The notes under the pieces: model-generated
The model's input: only the letters and a program-made list of their open reading frames with translations
Told to the model about the DNA's origin: nothing
The model's database searches: none
From: G963662605 sp963667005
Lineage (GTDB): Bacteria; Bacteroidota; Ignavibacteria; Ignavibacteriales; Ignavibacteriaceae
Assembly: GCA_963667005.1 (NCBI GenBank)
Contig: OY762937.1
Span: 3,844,001 to 3,908,000, forward strand
Direction of reading: 5' to 3'
DNA: 64,000 nucleotides
Shown here: positions 26,495 to 35,814 of the stretch, one piece after another
How the letters are laid out: each line of letters begins with the position of its first letter
Position numbering within the stretch: the first letter of the stretch is position 1
Position numbers and translations under genes: made by a program

Positions 26495-27067
26495 ATGGAA
26501 TCTTTATACATCTCCGATCAAACTTTTAAAAATGAGTCATTCGTATTTCCTTATCTTAAGCGGGGTGAATACGAAAACTGCCGTTTTGTACAATGTAATT
26601 TTGCCGGCTCTGATATTTCTGAAATCTCCTTTATTGATTGCGTATTTGAGTCATGCAACCTGAGTAATGTAAAACTTAACAAAACAAACTTCAGAGATGT
26701 TACTTTCAAGGACTGTAAAATGCTTGGACTCCATTTCGAGACGTGCAATCAATTAGTCCTTTCAGTTTCATTTGACAGCAGTGAATTGGACCACTCCTCA
26801 TTTTATAAAACAAAAATGAAGAAGACAAATTTTCTCAATTGCCGCATGCATGAAGTTGATTTTACGGAGTGTGATGTAAGCGGTACAGTTTTTGATAATT
26901 GTGATCTGCAGAATGCCGTATTTGCTGCATCAAATCTTGAGAAGACTGATTTTATTACCTCATATAACTACACTTTGGATCCTGAGAACAATAAATTAAA
27001 GAAAACAAAATTCTCAGCACAAGGTGCGCTGGGGCTCCTATCCAAACACGATATTATTATCGAGTAA
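26495..27067 (+). CDS. Pentapeptide-repeat protein
   Basis: 190 residues starting at the ATG at 26495; a TTG five codons earlier is in frame but has no ribosome site. Repeats of the A(D/N)LXX type run through most of the chain (ENCRFVQCNFAGSDISEISF, ESCNLSNVKLNKTNFRDVTF, MKKTNFLNCRMHEVDFTECD), predicting a right-handed quadrilateral beta-helix. Some relatives, such as Qnr, mimic DNA and protect gyrase, but that cannot be claimed here. Its stop abuts the convergent DUF1801 gene directly. Confidence 0.82.
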   Translation: MESLYISDQTFKNESFVFPYLKRGEYENCRFVQCNFAGSDISEISFIDCVFESCNLSNVKLNKTNFRDVTFKDCKMLGLHFETCNQLVLSVSFDSSELDHSSFYKTKMKKTNFLNCRMHEVDFTECDVSGTVFDNCDLQNAVFAASNLEKTDFITSYNYTLDPENNKLKKTKFSAQGALGLLSKHDIIIE

Positions 27068-27439
27068 TTACTTTTTCCCCTTTGCCTTCGCCCGTTCCAG
27101 ATTTTCTTTTACGCGGAATTTCACAATTCGCGAGATAAGTCCCGCCGGAAGTTTTTTATCAAGCGGAAATTGCACTGACCCCTTTGCATACTTAAACTTC
27201 GAAATTTCAGCTTCAAATTCCTTAATTGCAGAAGTCAGAGGGTAAAATCCGATATGATTTTTGAATGCCGCAAAGTACATAAGTCTTCCGTGCAGACTAT
27301 AATACGGCATACCGTAGCTGATAGATTCAACGGCTTCGGGGGCCGCCTTTTTGATTAGAGTACGAAGTTGTTTCAGTTTTTCCCCGGAATTATCAGGGAA
27401 TGCCGCGATATATTCATCAACATCTTTTGCCTTATTCAT
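27068..27439 (-). CDS. DUF1801 (YdhG/Fra-like) protein
   Basis: 123 residues of the DUF1801 family: VDEYIAAFPDNSGEKLKQLRTLI, PEAVESISYGMPYYSLHGRLMYFAAFKNHIGFYP and KGSVQFPLDKKLPAGLI. A Bacillus relative is an iron chaperone-like protein; the wider role is unclear. AAGGA precedes the ATG, and a basic tail (ERAKAKGKK) ends it. It follows the MBL hydrolase... in map order but is transcribed after it on the minus strand (27 bases on), so the two may be co-transcribed. Confidence 0.82.
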   Translation of the reverse strand: MNKAKDVDEYIAAFPDNSGEKLKQLRTLIKKAAPEAVESISYGMPYYSLHGRLMYFAAFKNHIGFYPLTSAIKEFEAEISKFKYAKGSVQFPLDKKLPAGLISRIVKFRVKENLERAKAKGKK

Positions 27440-27460
27440 ATGCTTTTCCTTGTTTAATGT

Positions 27461-28405
27461 CTATGCATCAGGAAGATGAAATGTTCCGCCGATGGTATCC
27501 CAGCCGACGTGAATGTTGTATTGATCTGCCGATGCCTTTAATCTCGCCAACGGTTCGGTTATCGGTTCCTGACCTTGTCTGAATGTGTAAAAGTGTATTG
27601 GGACTACATACTTCGCATTCATGTGCTGTGCCATGGCGAGTGATTCTTCAGGAGTTGCATGAACGCGATGCCAGGGGTTGTACGCACCAATAGGCATAAT
27701 AGCAACATCAACATTACTGAATCCGGCTTTCTTAAAATTCTCCGTGTAAGCAGTATCTCCGCCGAACACGATTCTCCTGCCGTTCATTTCCAATGCGTAG
27801 GCATTAAAACTGCGCCCGTTCCATGCACCTCTGGAGCGGTCGTTTTCCCATGGGAATCTGAATCCGAAATGCGGCACCTGAAGAGCTTTGAATTGGATGC
27901 CGTGTGTAGAGGTTGTTTCGTTCCAGTCGAGTTCCTGCAGCGTATTCCACTTCAAGTCATCAATGACATCAGCGGTGTTTTTAGCTGTGATGCAACTGAT
28001 TTTATGGGGATATTTTTCCGTCAGGTGCAGCAGCGACCGGTAATCCATATGATCCATGTGAGCGTGAGAAAGCAAAACAATGTCCGGCTGAATCATCTCT
28101 TCCGGTGTAAGAGCGGGATGCGTGTAGCGGCTTTGACCTAATGTAGTACCAAGAAAATATATACCGATTCTTTGAAATAGAATCGGATCAGTTAATATCT
28201 TAACACCAAAAAAATTGATGAGTACGGTTGAATGCCCTATCCAGGCAAGATCTATTCCTGTGTTTTTCCATAGATGCGGTTCTGGTTTTGCATCAGGGGC
28301 GGTAATTGTGGCGGCTTTTGTATTGGCAGTCTTATCAAGCGCGGGCATAAAAAACAATGCACCTGCGGCGGCCATGGACTTTTTCAGAAAGGACTTTCTA
28401 TTCAT
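27461..28405 (-). CDS. Metallo-beta-lactamase fold hydrolase
   Basis: 314 residues from the ATG at 28405 (an in-frame TTG six codons upstream is the alternative). A Tat-like leader MNRKSFLKKSMAAAGALFF precedes the MBL domain: IGHSTVLINFFGVKILTDP, the HAHMDHMD metal motif, FGGDTAYTENF and VPIHFYTF. It is closest to the UlaG / NAPE-phospholipase D-like branch. Likely an exported or membrane-associated metal hydrolase; the substrate is unknown. Confidence 0.85.
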   Translation of the reverse strand: MNRKSFLKKSMAAAGALFFMPALDKTANTKAATITAPDAKPEPHLWKNTGIDLAWIGHSTVLINFFGVKILTDPILFQRIGIYFLGTTLGQSRYTHPALTPEEMIQPDIVLLSHAHMDHMDYRSLLHLTEKYPHKISCITAKNTADVIDDLKWNTLQELDWNETTSTHGIQFKALQVPHFGFRFPWENDRSRGAWNGRSFNAYALEMNGRRIVFGGDTAYTENFKKAGFSNVDVAIMPIGAYNPWHRVHATPEESLAMAQHMNAKYVVPIHFYTFRQGQEPITEPLARLKASADQYNIHVGWDTIGGTFHLPDA

Positions 28406-28470
28406 AACTCGTTCGTTGTTCAATTTCCATCCATAAACATTATACCGGAATATTTAATTCCCAATTTCCA

Positions 28471-29016
28471 TTAATGCTGTTTTGAGAAATGAATAAAGTC
28501 ATCTTTCGTAATGCCGAACCTGCACTCGTTTATAATCTTTTCATTTTTAAAAATCGCATTTTTCAGAATACCCTCGAGTTCAAAACCATTTTTCAGAAGA
28601 ACACGTTTTGAAGCTTCGTTAAAATCGAAAACACTCGCATATATACGTTCCAGATTCAAAGCGAAGAATCCATACTCCAGAATCAGTTTGACTGCAACCG
28701 TAGCAATGCCTCTGCCCCAAAACGGCTCGCCAAACCAATAGCCCATTTCCGCGCTTAACCGGTATATATCAACCTGCGGAACGAGACCGATACAACCGCA
28801 TAATACGCCTTCATATTCTACTCCAAACCGTACCGGAGGATCATCCGTCATACAATCCTCAATGAATAAAAGCGCATCCGATTCATGATACGGATATGGG
28901 ACATGATCACGCAGGCAATCCCAGATTCTTTTGTTATTGCACAATGCTGCAACTTGAGCGGCATCAGTTGGAATCAGCTTTCTGAGTTTAACCAAAGTAT
29001 TTTTATCAGACATCAT
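28471..29016 (-). CDS. GNAT acetyltransferase, RimJ/RimL type
   Basis: 181 residues: KLRKLIPTDAAQVAALCNNKRIWD at the start, the acyl-CoA site GYWFGEPFWGRGIATVAVKLIL, and NLERIYASVFDFNEASKRVLLKNGFELEG, all typical of RimJ/RimL-like N-acetyltransferases that modify N-termini or small molecules. Its ATG overlaps the stop of a 39-codon upstream frame by four bases (ATGA). Confidence 0.88.
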   Translation of the reverse strand: MMSDKNTLVKLRKLIPTDAAQVAALCNNKRIWDCLRDHVPYPYHESDALLFIEDCMTDDPPVRFGVEYEGVLCGCIGLVPQVDIYRLSAEMGYWFGEPFWGRGIATVAVKLILEYGFFALNLERIYASVFDFNEASKRVLLKNGFELEGILKNAIFKNEKIINECRFGITKDDFIHFSKQH

Positions 29017-29132
29017 CCACGCTCCGCAGATGCCGGATCGAACTCCACCTCGCCGGGAATTTCTCCATCGTCGATATCGTGAATCATGAGATTTTCTTTC
29101 GGTAATACGCCCCGAATTTCAATGTGCAGCAT
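29013..29132 (-). CDS. Possible 39-residue protein coupled to the acetyltransferase
   Basis: Small frame beginning MLHIEIRGVLPKENLMIHDI and ending in an acidic tail (EFDPASAERG). It ends in ATGA shared with the acetyltransferase start, an arrangement typical of coupled genes. The ribosome site (GAGAG) is weak and no family is recognised, so it could be a leader peptide, a real microprotein, or chance. Confidence 0.35.
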   Translation of the reverse strand: MLHIEIRGVLPKENLMIHDIDDGEIPGEVEFDPASAERG

Positions 29133-29144
29133 TAGTAATCTCTC

Positions 29145-29690
29145 TTATTGCTTCGGAGCATTTCTAATAAAATAGTTCACTATTGCAGTACGTTGCAGTT
29201 CAGTAAACTTTGAAGAAGACTTTTTCAACAGGTCGGTAAAGCGGACAATCTCGTCCGGGGCACCGGGATATCCGATGTTTGTTTTATCAGGCATAACGTT
29301 TGTGTTTGCGATGAGCTTTCCTGATTTGTCCACAAAGGCACAGAACGGTAAGCCCGCATTTTCTCCGCCGTACTTTTTCATTATTTCTTTGCCACCGGGA
29401 TTTTCAAGTGAATCTATTTTCCCGCCGCGTTCCATAACGTCTAAATATGTCACTACCCAGTTATCTTTAAATATATCTTTAAGTTCGGGACTGCTAATAG
29501 CTTTTTCTAATCGTGTACACCACTTGCACCATGAAGCGTGAAAGATAATCATTACATTCTTTTTTTCTGCCTTTGCTTCTTTCAAAGCGGTTTTCATAAT
29601 TTTATCTGCCGATAGCGGTTTTGGATTTTGTGCACTGACAGAAAGTGTGAACGTTATTAATACGAGAGCTACCAGAACGTTTTTAAGCAT
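29145..29690 (-). CDS. Exported thioredoxin-fold protein
   Basis: 181 residues from the ATG at 29690: GGAGA precedes it, and MLKNVLVALVLITFTLSVSAQ is a clean signal peptide, whereas a longer in-frame start would add a second hydrophobic stretch. The thioredoxin domain has FHASWCKWCTRLEKAI (CxxC redox pair), TYLDVMERG and GLPFCAFVDKSGKLI. Likely periplasmic thiol-disulfide exchange or a DUF255/thioredoxin_7-like role. It ends just before the 39-codon frame. Confidence 0.85.
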   Translation of the reverse strand: MLKNVLVALVLITFTLSVSAQNPKPLSADKIMKTALKEAKAEKKNVMIIFHASWCKWCTRLEKAISSPELKDIFKDNWVVTYLDVMERGGKIDSLENPGGKEIMKKYGGENAGLPFCAFVDKSGKLIANTNVMPDKTNIGYPGAPDEIVRFTDLLKKSSSKFTELQRTAIVNYFIRNAPKQ

Positions 29691-29902
29691 TGTCTTTCTC
29701 CGAATAATTAAAACTAATAATACAAAGATACAAAATAGTGAAACAGGTAAAACGGTAAGCCTTACCGCAAATCTTATCAGAAAGAGAGCTATCACTGCAA
29801 AATTTAGTACCTTCATATTATTGAACATGAACTCATAAATTGTTTTATCTTACAGCATGCATTATTACATTTAATGTATTTATTCAAAAATCAGGAATCA
29901 TT

Positions 29903-31096
29903 ATGAAAACAAAATTTTTCTATATGATATTTTCCATCGTTCTGCTTACCGGCACATATGGGTGCTGGACTGTATCTCAGGATGGAAATTACAAACAAAG
30001 CAATAACTCCCAGACAAACTATTCCGAATATAACCCGAACGATTTAGATGCTTATGGCGAATGGATCGTTCTTCCCGATTACGGAAGAGTTTGGAGACCT
30101 TCAGTTAATACGCAATGGCAGCCGTTTGCCGACGGACACTGGGTTTATGATGGCAATGATTGGGTATGGGATTCATACGAACCTTATGGTGCAATCGTTT
30201 ATCATTATGGATACTGGGAATATGTTTCAAACCATCGCTGGATTTGGATTCCAAATCGCGCCGGCTGGTCACCTGCTTGCGTTGTATGGACCTACTATGG
30301 TAATGAAGTTGCATGGGCACCACGTCCGCGTCCTGGACATGACTTTGGCAATCCCTGGGATGATCAACCACATCAAGGATGGATTGTAGTCCATAATGAA
30401 AATTTTTATGATAATCATGTTAACAATCACAGAATCACCGATGTTTCGCGTGATAAAGGCAGATACCGTGATGATCAAATCACCAGGAATCAGCCTTCGG
30501 TAAAGTACGTTAGGGACCATACGAATACTTCTATCCCGGTCACGCAAGGTATCAGCCGAAACGGAACACTCCGTCCAAACCGGCCGGTCGAAAATACTCC
30601 GACACCGGCACATAATAATCCGGCTCCGGCAACCGGAACAACGGTTGGAAGGCCTTCGGCAACAACAAACCAAACTCCGACACCGCAGACACCATCAGCA
30701 CAACCGCCGGCAATTCATACTCCGTCAACACAAACTCCTGCCACGCAGCAGCCCGCAACTCAGCCCCCCTCCACTCCGGCTCCGGGCAGAGGTAATGTGA
30801 CTCCGGATAGAAATGAACCGGGCAGAACGAATACCGGCACGACTACCACAACGGGTACGAAACACCCTGTAGTAGGCGGCCAAAGCTTAGAACCAACGCC
30901 TGTAAAGCCTCAATCGGGAAAATCAACAGTAAAAACTATTCGCTCTTCCAATAAAAGCACCAGGAGCACGACACCGTCCAAAGGACAGCAACAGCCTGCC
31001 AGAGAATCTCAAAATGTAAAAAAAGCTGTTCAGGTAAAAACCCGTCAACAGCCGGACGAAGGGAGACAAGATACGAAGGTTAAATCAAGACCATAA
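29903..31096 (+). CDS. DUF6600 (YXWGXW-like) lipoprotein with Pro/Thr-rich tail
   Basis: 397 residues from the ATG at 29903, with AGGA upstream; an earlier frame start lacks a ribosome site. Lipobox LTGTYGC. Residues ~45-170 hold Trp/Tyr-rich repeats (YGEWIVLPDYGRVWRPSV, GHWVYDGNDWVWDSYEPYG, YGYWEYVSNHRWIWIPN) of the DUF6600 kind. The C-terminal half is low-complexity, rich in Pro, Thr and Gln, and probably extended through the periplasm or on the surface. Function unknown. Confidence 0.8.
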   Translation: MKTKFFYMIFSIVLLTGTYGCWTVSQDGNYKQSNNSQTNYSEYNPNDLDAYGEWIVLPDYGRVWRPSVNTQWQPFADGHWVYDGNDWVWDSYEPYGAIVYHYGYWEYVSNHRWIWIPNRAGWSPACVVWTYYGNEVAWAPRPRPGHDFGNPWDDQPHQGWIVVHNENFYDNHVNNHRITDVSRDKGRYRDDQITRNQPSVKYVRDHTNTSIPVTQGISRNGTLRPNRPVENTPTPAHNNPAPATGTTVGRPSATTNQTPTPQTPSAQPPAIHTPSTQTPATQQPATQPPSTPAPGRGNVTPDRNEPGRTNTGTTTTTGTKHPVVGGQSLEPTPVKPQSGKSTVKTIRSSNKSTRSTTPSKGQQQPARESQNVKKAVQVKTRQQPDEGRQDTKVKSRP

Positions 31097-31134
31097 TTAG
31101 CAGCTGCAAAAAGAAATGAATTTATCATAACAAT

Positions 31135-31171
31135 TTTATATCCGGTATTCGTACTGAATACCGGATATAAA
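31135..31171. terminator. Bidirectional hairpin terminator
   Basis: Perfect 16-pair stem (31135-31150 with 31156-31171) around five bases, in the gap between the convergent DUF6600 lipoprotein and TolC-like genes. The plus-strand side is followed by GTATTTT. Confidence 0.75.
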
Positions 31172-31218
31172 GTATTTTGAGGTATGCTTAGTGAAATTGT
31201 GTTAAGAATTCCTGCAAC

Positions 31219-32532
31219 CTATTCGAAGAGTTTATCCCCGATCGCATTTTTGAGTGTATAATAATTTAATACTTCACGGAACATGACCTGTAAGTGCATG
31301 AGTTTGGCCTGCGTCAACATAGTGGAAGCATCTAAGACCTCAAGATTTGTACCCGCCCCACTTTCATATTGCAGTTGAGCGCGTTCAAGAGATTTTTCCG
31401 CATACGAAATTTGCTTTAGCGTAATGGAGAGCTTTTCATTATTCGAAGAAAGATCACTCACGGACTGATAAATCTCCGTTTTAACACTTTCTTTTGTTTG
31501 TTCGAGCTGCTGGTCGCTTGCAAGTACTCCGGTCTCAATTTCCATTTCCCGGTTTTCTCTTATGTTTCCGTTAAAAATCGGAATCCCCAGTGACACACCA
31601 ACCGCCCAATTACCACGAAGAACATCAAGATTTGGCTCAAACCCGTTTTTAATTCCGTACATTGCCTGTGTATTTATTACCGGCTTATCCATTAATGCGA
31701 TGGAAGCCTTCTGCATCCGTGCCGAATTTTGGGCATCAGCGATTAATTTAAATTCCATCCGCTGGGCAGCGGCGACATTCATAAGGGAATCCGAATTAAC
31801 AATTGAGGGGACAGCGAAAAATTCTCCTGCTACTTCAATGTTCTGTTTTCTATCGTAACCGATAAGTTCTTTCAAGGCGACTTCCTGTTTCACCAGTTCA
31901 TTTTTTAGTTCTACAACCGCATTTTCATTATCCGCTAAACGTGTGTTGGTGCTCAACACATCATACTCAGTTGCAGTACCACTTGCAATTTTACCTTCGG
32001 TAATTTTCAGGTGTTCGCGAAGCGTTGCGGCTTCCGCCTGCTTTTCAATGATACTTTGTTTGAGAAACAAAATAGTATAAAAAATGCGGACAGTCTGATT
32101 GGTAAGTCTCGACTTAATCAAATTTTGTTCATCAAGGATTGACTCCCGGTGAGAACGCAAAGCATCGATCTGTGCATCACGTTTTCCAAAGTCATATAAA
32201 ATATAATGTGCTGCTACAAGGGCGTTATAATTGTTGGAAGGTGCCAACTCAAGATTTTTGCCTCCGAAAGCAAACTCCGGCAAAGGTCCCATCAGCAGGT
32301 ATGAAATTTGAGCATCAACTTCAGGAAGGTACGCACTTTTTTGCTGCTCTATACGGTAGTGCAGAGTTCTGAGGTCTTCCTCTTTTTGTTTTAGCAAAGG
32401 ACGATTTTGCACCGATAATTTCAATGCCTGATTAAGCGTAACTATATCATCTTTATCGGTTTTGCTTTGCGCCTTCAATCCGAAGACACTAATCGATAGG
32501 AGTAATAGTGTATAAATAAAAATATTTCTCAT
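31219..32532 (-). CDS. TolC family outer-membrane efflux protein
   Basis: 437 residues with signal peptide MRNIFIYTLLLLSISVFGLKAQ. It has the two-fold repeated helical OEP structure (TLNQALKLSVQNRPLLKQKEEDL and QKASIALMDKPVINTQAMYG, then LERAQLQYESGAGTNLEVLDASTMLTQA). It is the outer-membrane channel of the tripartite pump encoded by this operon. It lies 34 bases after the MFS gene. Confidence 0.93.
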   Translation of the reverse strand: MRNIFIYTLLLLSISVFGLKAQSKTDKDDIVTLNQALKLSVQNRPLLKQKEEDLRTLHYRIEQQKSAYLPEVDAQISYLLMGPLPEFAFGGKNLELAPSNNYNALVAAHYILYDFGKRDAQIDALRSHRESILDEQNLIKSRLTNQTVRIFYTILFLKQSIIEKQAEAATLREHLKITEGKIASGTATEYDVLSTNTRLADNENAVVELKNELVKQEVALKELIGYDRKQNIEVAGEFFAVPSIVNSDSLMNVAAAQRMEFKLIADAQNSARMQKASIALMDKPVINTQAMYGIKNGFEPNLDVLRGNWAVGVSLGIPIFNGNIRENREMEIETGVLASDQQLEQTKESVKTEIYQSVSDLSSNNEKLSITLKQISYAEKSLERAQLQYESGAGTNLEVLDASTMLTQAKLMHLQVMFREVLNYYTLKNAIGDKLFE

Positions 32533-32566
32533 AAAAAATCCATGTATGATTCAATTAGTCCATAAT

Positions 32567-34150
32567 TTAAACTTTAGCAGAAGGGCGGCTCTTCCCTGTT
32601 TTTAACAAGACAAGTGGAATAAGTAAAATAATAGCAAGTATTGCACCGATAAAGAAATCATCGTTTATGCTTTGTACAAATGATTGCGATGCCAAATTAC
32701 GGGCGATAAGTGATTTCGCCTGTGTTAAAGCGTTACTCCCTACTGCCCCGGTCGCATCTTTTATATAATACTTTGCCGTGTTTATGGTATGCTGAAAAAC
32801 TTCAGAGCGAGTATTCACTGCTTGAGCAAATGCCTGCGTGTGAAAATTGTTCCGCCGGACCAGCATGCTTCCCAAAACGGCAACCCCGACACTGCCGCCT
32901 ATTTGCCGCACGGTGTTAAATAGCCCCGATGCCTGCGCCATTTTTTCACGGGGTATATCCATTAACGCAATTGAGCTTAATGGGGTGAATAATAACCCTA
33001 TACCGAATCCGCGCATATACATCGGAATCATAAATTGCGCGTGTTCAGTCGTCAATGAGAGAAAATGAAACAAGTAAAAACTGACAGCAACAATAATTAT
33101 TCCAACCGCTATCGGCACTCTCTTACTGTAATTATCGCTGATATATCCGGACACCGGTGAGATTAGAGCCTGTACCACACCGAGAGGTAAAAATACCATA
33201 CCTGATTGTGTCGCGGTAAAATCTAATGAGTTCTGCAAATACAACGGTATCAGAAAGGCATTTCCGAATAACACGATACCGATAAAGAAGAACATGATAT
33301 TGGCTATGCCGAAGTTCCTGATCTTCAATAAACTCAAATCCAATATCGGATGTTTTACATTGAGCTCTGCAGTTATAAAAACAACAAATCCGGCAAATGA
33401 AATCGCGAAACAACTTAGAATAAAATTCGATGTCCAGCCGCCGGTGTTCCATGCCGCATTGCCATCCGCAAGTCCGAGCAACAACGCGACAAGAAAAACA
33501 GCCATTGAAAAGAAACCGATGTAGTCAAAATCCCGTGCAGCCTTCGCGCGGTGTTCACGCTGAATAAGCCAGATAGCAAACAGGCCAACAATACCGACGG
33601 GTATATTTACATCAAAGATGGCGTGCCATGAAAAATTATCAATGAGGAATCCGCCGACCAATGGCCCGAGCGAGACGGATGCAGCTGCTGCTATGCCCCA
33701 AAACCCGACTGCAATGCCCCGCTTTTCCGGAGGAAATTCCCGCGTTACGATAGCGAGGCCGACCGGCATGAGGAAACCTGCGCCTGCGCCTTGAATTACT
33801 CTGAATACGATAAGGGCGTTTTCATTCCATGACAAACTGCACAGGAAAGAACCAAGTGTAAATAACGCCATCCCCATGAAATATGTCCTTTTATAACCGA
33901 AATGATCGGCGACCCACCCTGACGTAGGCAGAACAACGGCAAATATCAACATGTAAGCGGTAAGCACCCACTCAATTTTATCAACACTAGTGCCGAAGAT
34001 TGCCATCATTTTTGGAAGTCCCACGTTCACGATAGTGGAATCCAAAACCGACATGAATGTACCGATCATAACACTAAACAATACCCACCAGCTAAAGGAT
34101 TCATGCTCATGATGCAAAGAGGGTATAAATGATCTTAAACGTTCTTGCAA
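32567..34150 (-). CDS. EmrB/QacA-type MFS drug exporter (DHA2)
   Basis: 527 residues with about 14 membrane helices, the DHA2 number. Signature segments: FMSVLDSTIVNVGLP, the motif-A region GWVADHFGYKRTYFMG, and RVIQGAGAGFLMPVGLAIV in helix 4-5. The start is TTG (34148-34150): no in-frame ATG precedes it, and AGGTG lies five bases upstream. Proton-driven inner-membrane pump working with the HlyD adaptor and TolC channel. Substrates unknown. Confidence 0.93.
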   Translation of the reverse strand: MQERLRSFIPSLHHEHESFSWWVLFSVMIGTFMSVLDSTIVNVGLPKMMAIFGTSVDKIEWVLTAYMLIFAVVLPTSGWVADHFGYKRTYFMGMALFTLGSFLCSLSWNENALIVFRVIQGAGAGFLMPVGLAIVTREFPPEKRGIAVGFWGIAAAASVSLGPLVGGFLIDNFSWHAIFDVNIPVGIVGLFAIWLIQREHRAKAARDFDYIGFFSMAVFLVALLLGLADGNAAWNTGGWTSNFILSCFAISFAGFVVFITAELNVKHPILDLSLLKIRNFGIANIMFFFIGIVLFGNAFLIPLYLQNSLDFTATQSGMVFLPLGVVQALISPVSGYISDNYSKRVPIAVGIIIVAVSFYLFHFLSLTTEHAQFMIPMYMRGFGIGLLFTPLSSIALMDIPREKMAQASGLFNTVRQIGGSVGVAVLGSMLVRRNNFHTQAFAQAVNTRSEVFQHTINTAKYYIKDATGAVGSNALTQAKSLIARNLASQSFVQSINDDFFIGAILAIILLIPLVLLKTGKSRPSAKV

Positions 34151-34158
34151 AGCGGCAC

Positions 34159-35130
34159 CTAACCTTTAATCTTGATCTTAATTTCCGTTGACATTCCGGG
34201 CAATAATGCAGGATGATACCTGCCACTGACTTGTTTAATGGAAATTTTCACTGGTATCCGCTGAGTTACTTTTGTGAAATTACCTGACGCGTTGTTCGGC
34301 GGAATAAGCGAAAACTGTGATGCGGTGTTTGTACCCATTTTATAAATAACGCCGGCATACTGTAAAGCAGGATATGAGTCAACTGAAATGGATACACTAT
34401 CACCGAGTGATAAATGCCCTAAGTCGGTTTCCTCAAGATTGGCTGTAACCCAAACATCCTTCATATTGTACACGGAGAATATCGGTTCGCCGGGTTGAAC
34501 AACATTCCCTTCAAGCACCCAGCGTTTTGCAACAACGCCATCCATTGGTGAATAGATTGTCGTATTCTTTAATTGTGTCATAATGACATCAAGTTGGGCT
34601 TTCGCAGTTTCAATTCTGGACTTATTGATATTAAACTCAGCCTCAGCAGCTTCAAGAGCTTTCTGGGCATGATCATATTGTTCTTTAGTAATTATACTTT
34701 TCTGCAACTGCATTTTTGCCCGGTTAAAATCATCCACAGCCTTGGCAATAGTAACCTTGCTCAACGGTATGGTCTCATTCGCTAGATTGAGAGCGGCGAT
34801 TGCCTGTTTTTTCTGTGCAATAAGATCAGTAGAGTCGAGTCTGGCAAGTACATGCCCGGCAGTAACCGTATCTCCGTCAGTAACATATAAGTTTGTAATT
34901 CTGCCTAATATTTTTGAACTCACCGACATACGGTCAGCATCAACATACGCGTCATCAGATGATACGAAACCGGCATTGCTTTTGTACCAGTACCATCCGG
35001 CAATTCCGACTCCGATAAACAAAATGAGAGGTACCCAGAATGTTTTTCTTTTATAGAAGGGTCTGTTTTTGTCTACTTCCTCCGGAGCTTCGATTTCATT
35101 TCCAAGAGGATCCAATTCTTTTTGAGCCAT
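34159..35130 (-). CDS. HlyD/EmrA family membrane-fusion adaptor
   Basis: 323 residues: one N-terminal membrane helix (about 28-46, FWVPLILFIGVGIAGWYWY), a split biotinyl-lipoyl domain (ILGRITNLYVTDGDTVTAGHVLARLD and TTIYSPMDGVVAKRWVLEGNVVQPGEPIF) around a coiled-coil hairpin (about 95-190), then a beta-barrel domain. It bridges the MFS pump to TolC. It lies eight bases before the pump gene. Confidence 0.93.
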   Translation of the reverse strand: MAQKELDPLGNEIEAPEEVDKNRPFYKRKTFWVPLILFIGVGIAGWYWYKSNAGFVSSDDAYVDADRMSVSSKILGRITNLYVTDGDTVTAGHVLARLDSTDLIAQKKQAIAALNLANETIPLSKVTIAKAVDDFNRAKMQLQKSIITKEQYDHAQKALEAAEAEFNINKSRIETAKAQLDVIMTQLKNTTIYSPMDGVVAKRWVLEGNVVQPGEPIFSVYNMKDVWVTANLEETDLGHLSLGDSVSISVDSYPALQYAGVIYKMGTNTASQFSLIPPNNASGNFTKVTQRIPVKISIKQVSGRYHPALLPGMSTEIKIKIKG

Positions 35131-35160
35131 ATAAGTAATCCTTAATTTTCGTTTCCAATT

Positions 35161-35769
35161 TTATTTACCAGATTTGATGCTGCGAATGTATATATCGGTC
35201 GCAACACGCATTTCTGTTTCCAATTCTTTTAGAGTATCAGTCGAAATGTCTCCGCCATGCATTTTCGTGTAACGAATTCGCAAGCCATGAAGCATATGCA
35301 GAAACACCATAATTGTTTTTTTACAAATCTTCGCATCAAACTCTCCGGACTGAATGCCCATATCAACAATTTTCTCAATGAGCGCTTTTTCCTGTATTTC
35401 AAGTTCGATGAAAAGCTGTTTATTTAATGAATTCCCTGTTGTGGTGGCAAAATATACTATTGAACCGAGATTGAGCAATTTTCGAAAATGTTGCAGCCTT
35501 ATTTCGGTATACTGTTCTAATTTGTGAGCAGCAGAGCATTTCTTATCGAGAATAGGAAGTAAATTCCGCAGGAGTTCTTCCTGCTCGTTTTTTATAACGG
35601 CACGGAACAAATCTTCTTTTGTGGGGAAATAGTAATACAATGATGCTTTACCCAGATCCACTTCTGCAGCGATTTCATCCATCGTTACTTTAGAAAAACC
35701 ATATCTCGCAAACAGTTGTTTTGCCGCCTGCACAATAGCATTGACTTTTGCAGTATTCTTTTCGGACAT
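35161..35769 (-). CDS. TetR/AcrR family repressor of the efflux operon
   Basis: 202 residues from the ATG at 35769, which has GGAG seven bases upstream; an ATG four codons earlier overlaps the inverted repeat described next. The N-terminal helix-turn-helix is LFARYGFSKVTMDEIAAEVDLGKASLYYYFPTKEDLF. The C-terminal ~140 residues form the ligand and dimer domain. As first gene of a TetR-HlyD-MFS-TolC operon it is the likely self-repressor, released by a pump substrate. Confidence 0.92.
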   Translation of the reverse strand: MSEKNTAKVNAIVQAAKQLFARYGFSKVTMDEIAAEVDLGKASLYYYFPTKEDLFRAVIKNEQEELLRNLLPILDKKCSAAHKLEQYTEIRLQHFRKLLNLGSIVYFATTTGNSLNKQLFIELEIQEKALIEKIVDMGIQSGEFDAKICKKTIMVFLHMLHGLRIRYTKMHGGDISTDTLKELETEMRVATDIYIRSIKSGK

Positions 35770-35779
35770 ACAGTGCTCC

Positions 35780-35814
35780 ATTTTTCGACTTTTTTACTTG
35801 AATAGTCGAAAAAT
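35780..35814. promoter_or_regulatory. Operator candidate for the TetR repressor
   Basis: Perfect 11-base inverted repeat ATTTTTCGACT (35780-35790) and AGTCGAAAAAT (35804-35814) with a 13-base spacer, directly upstream of the tetR start. Position and symmetry fit a TetR dimer site controlling the operon. Confidence 0.7.
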
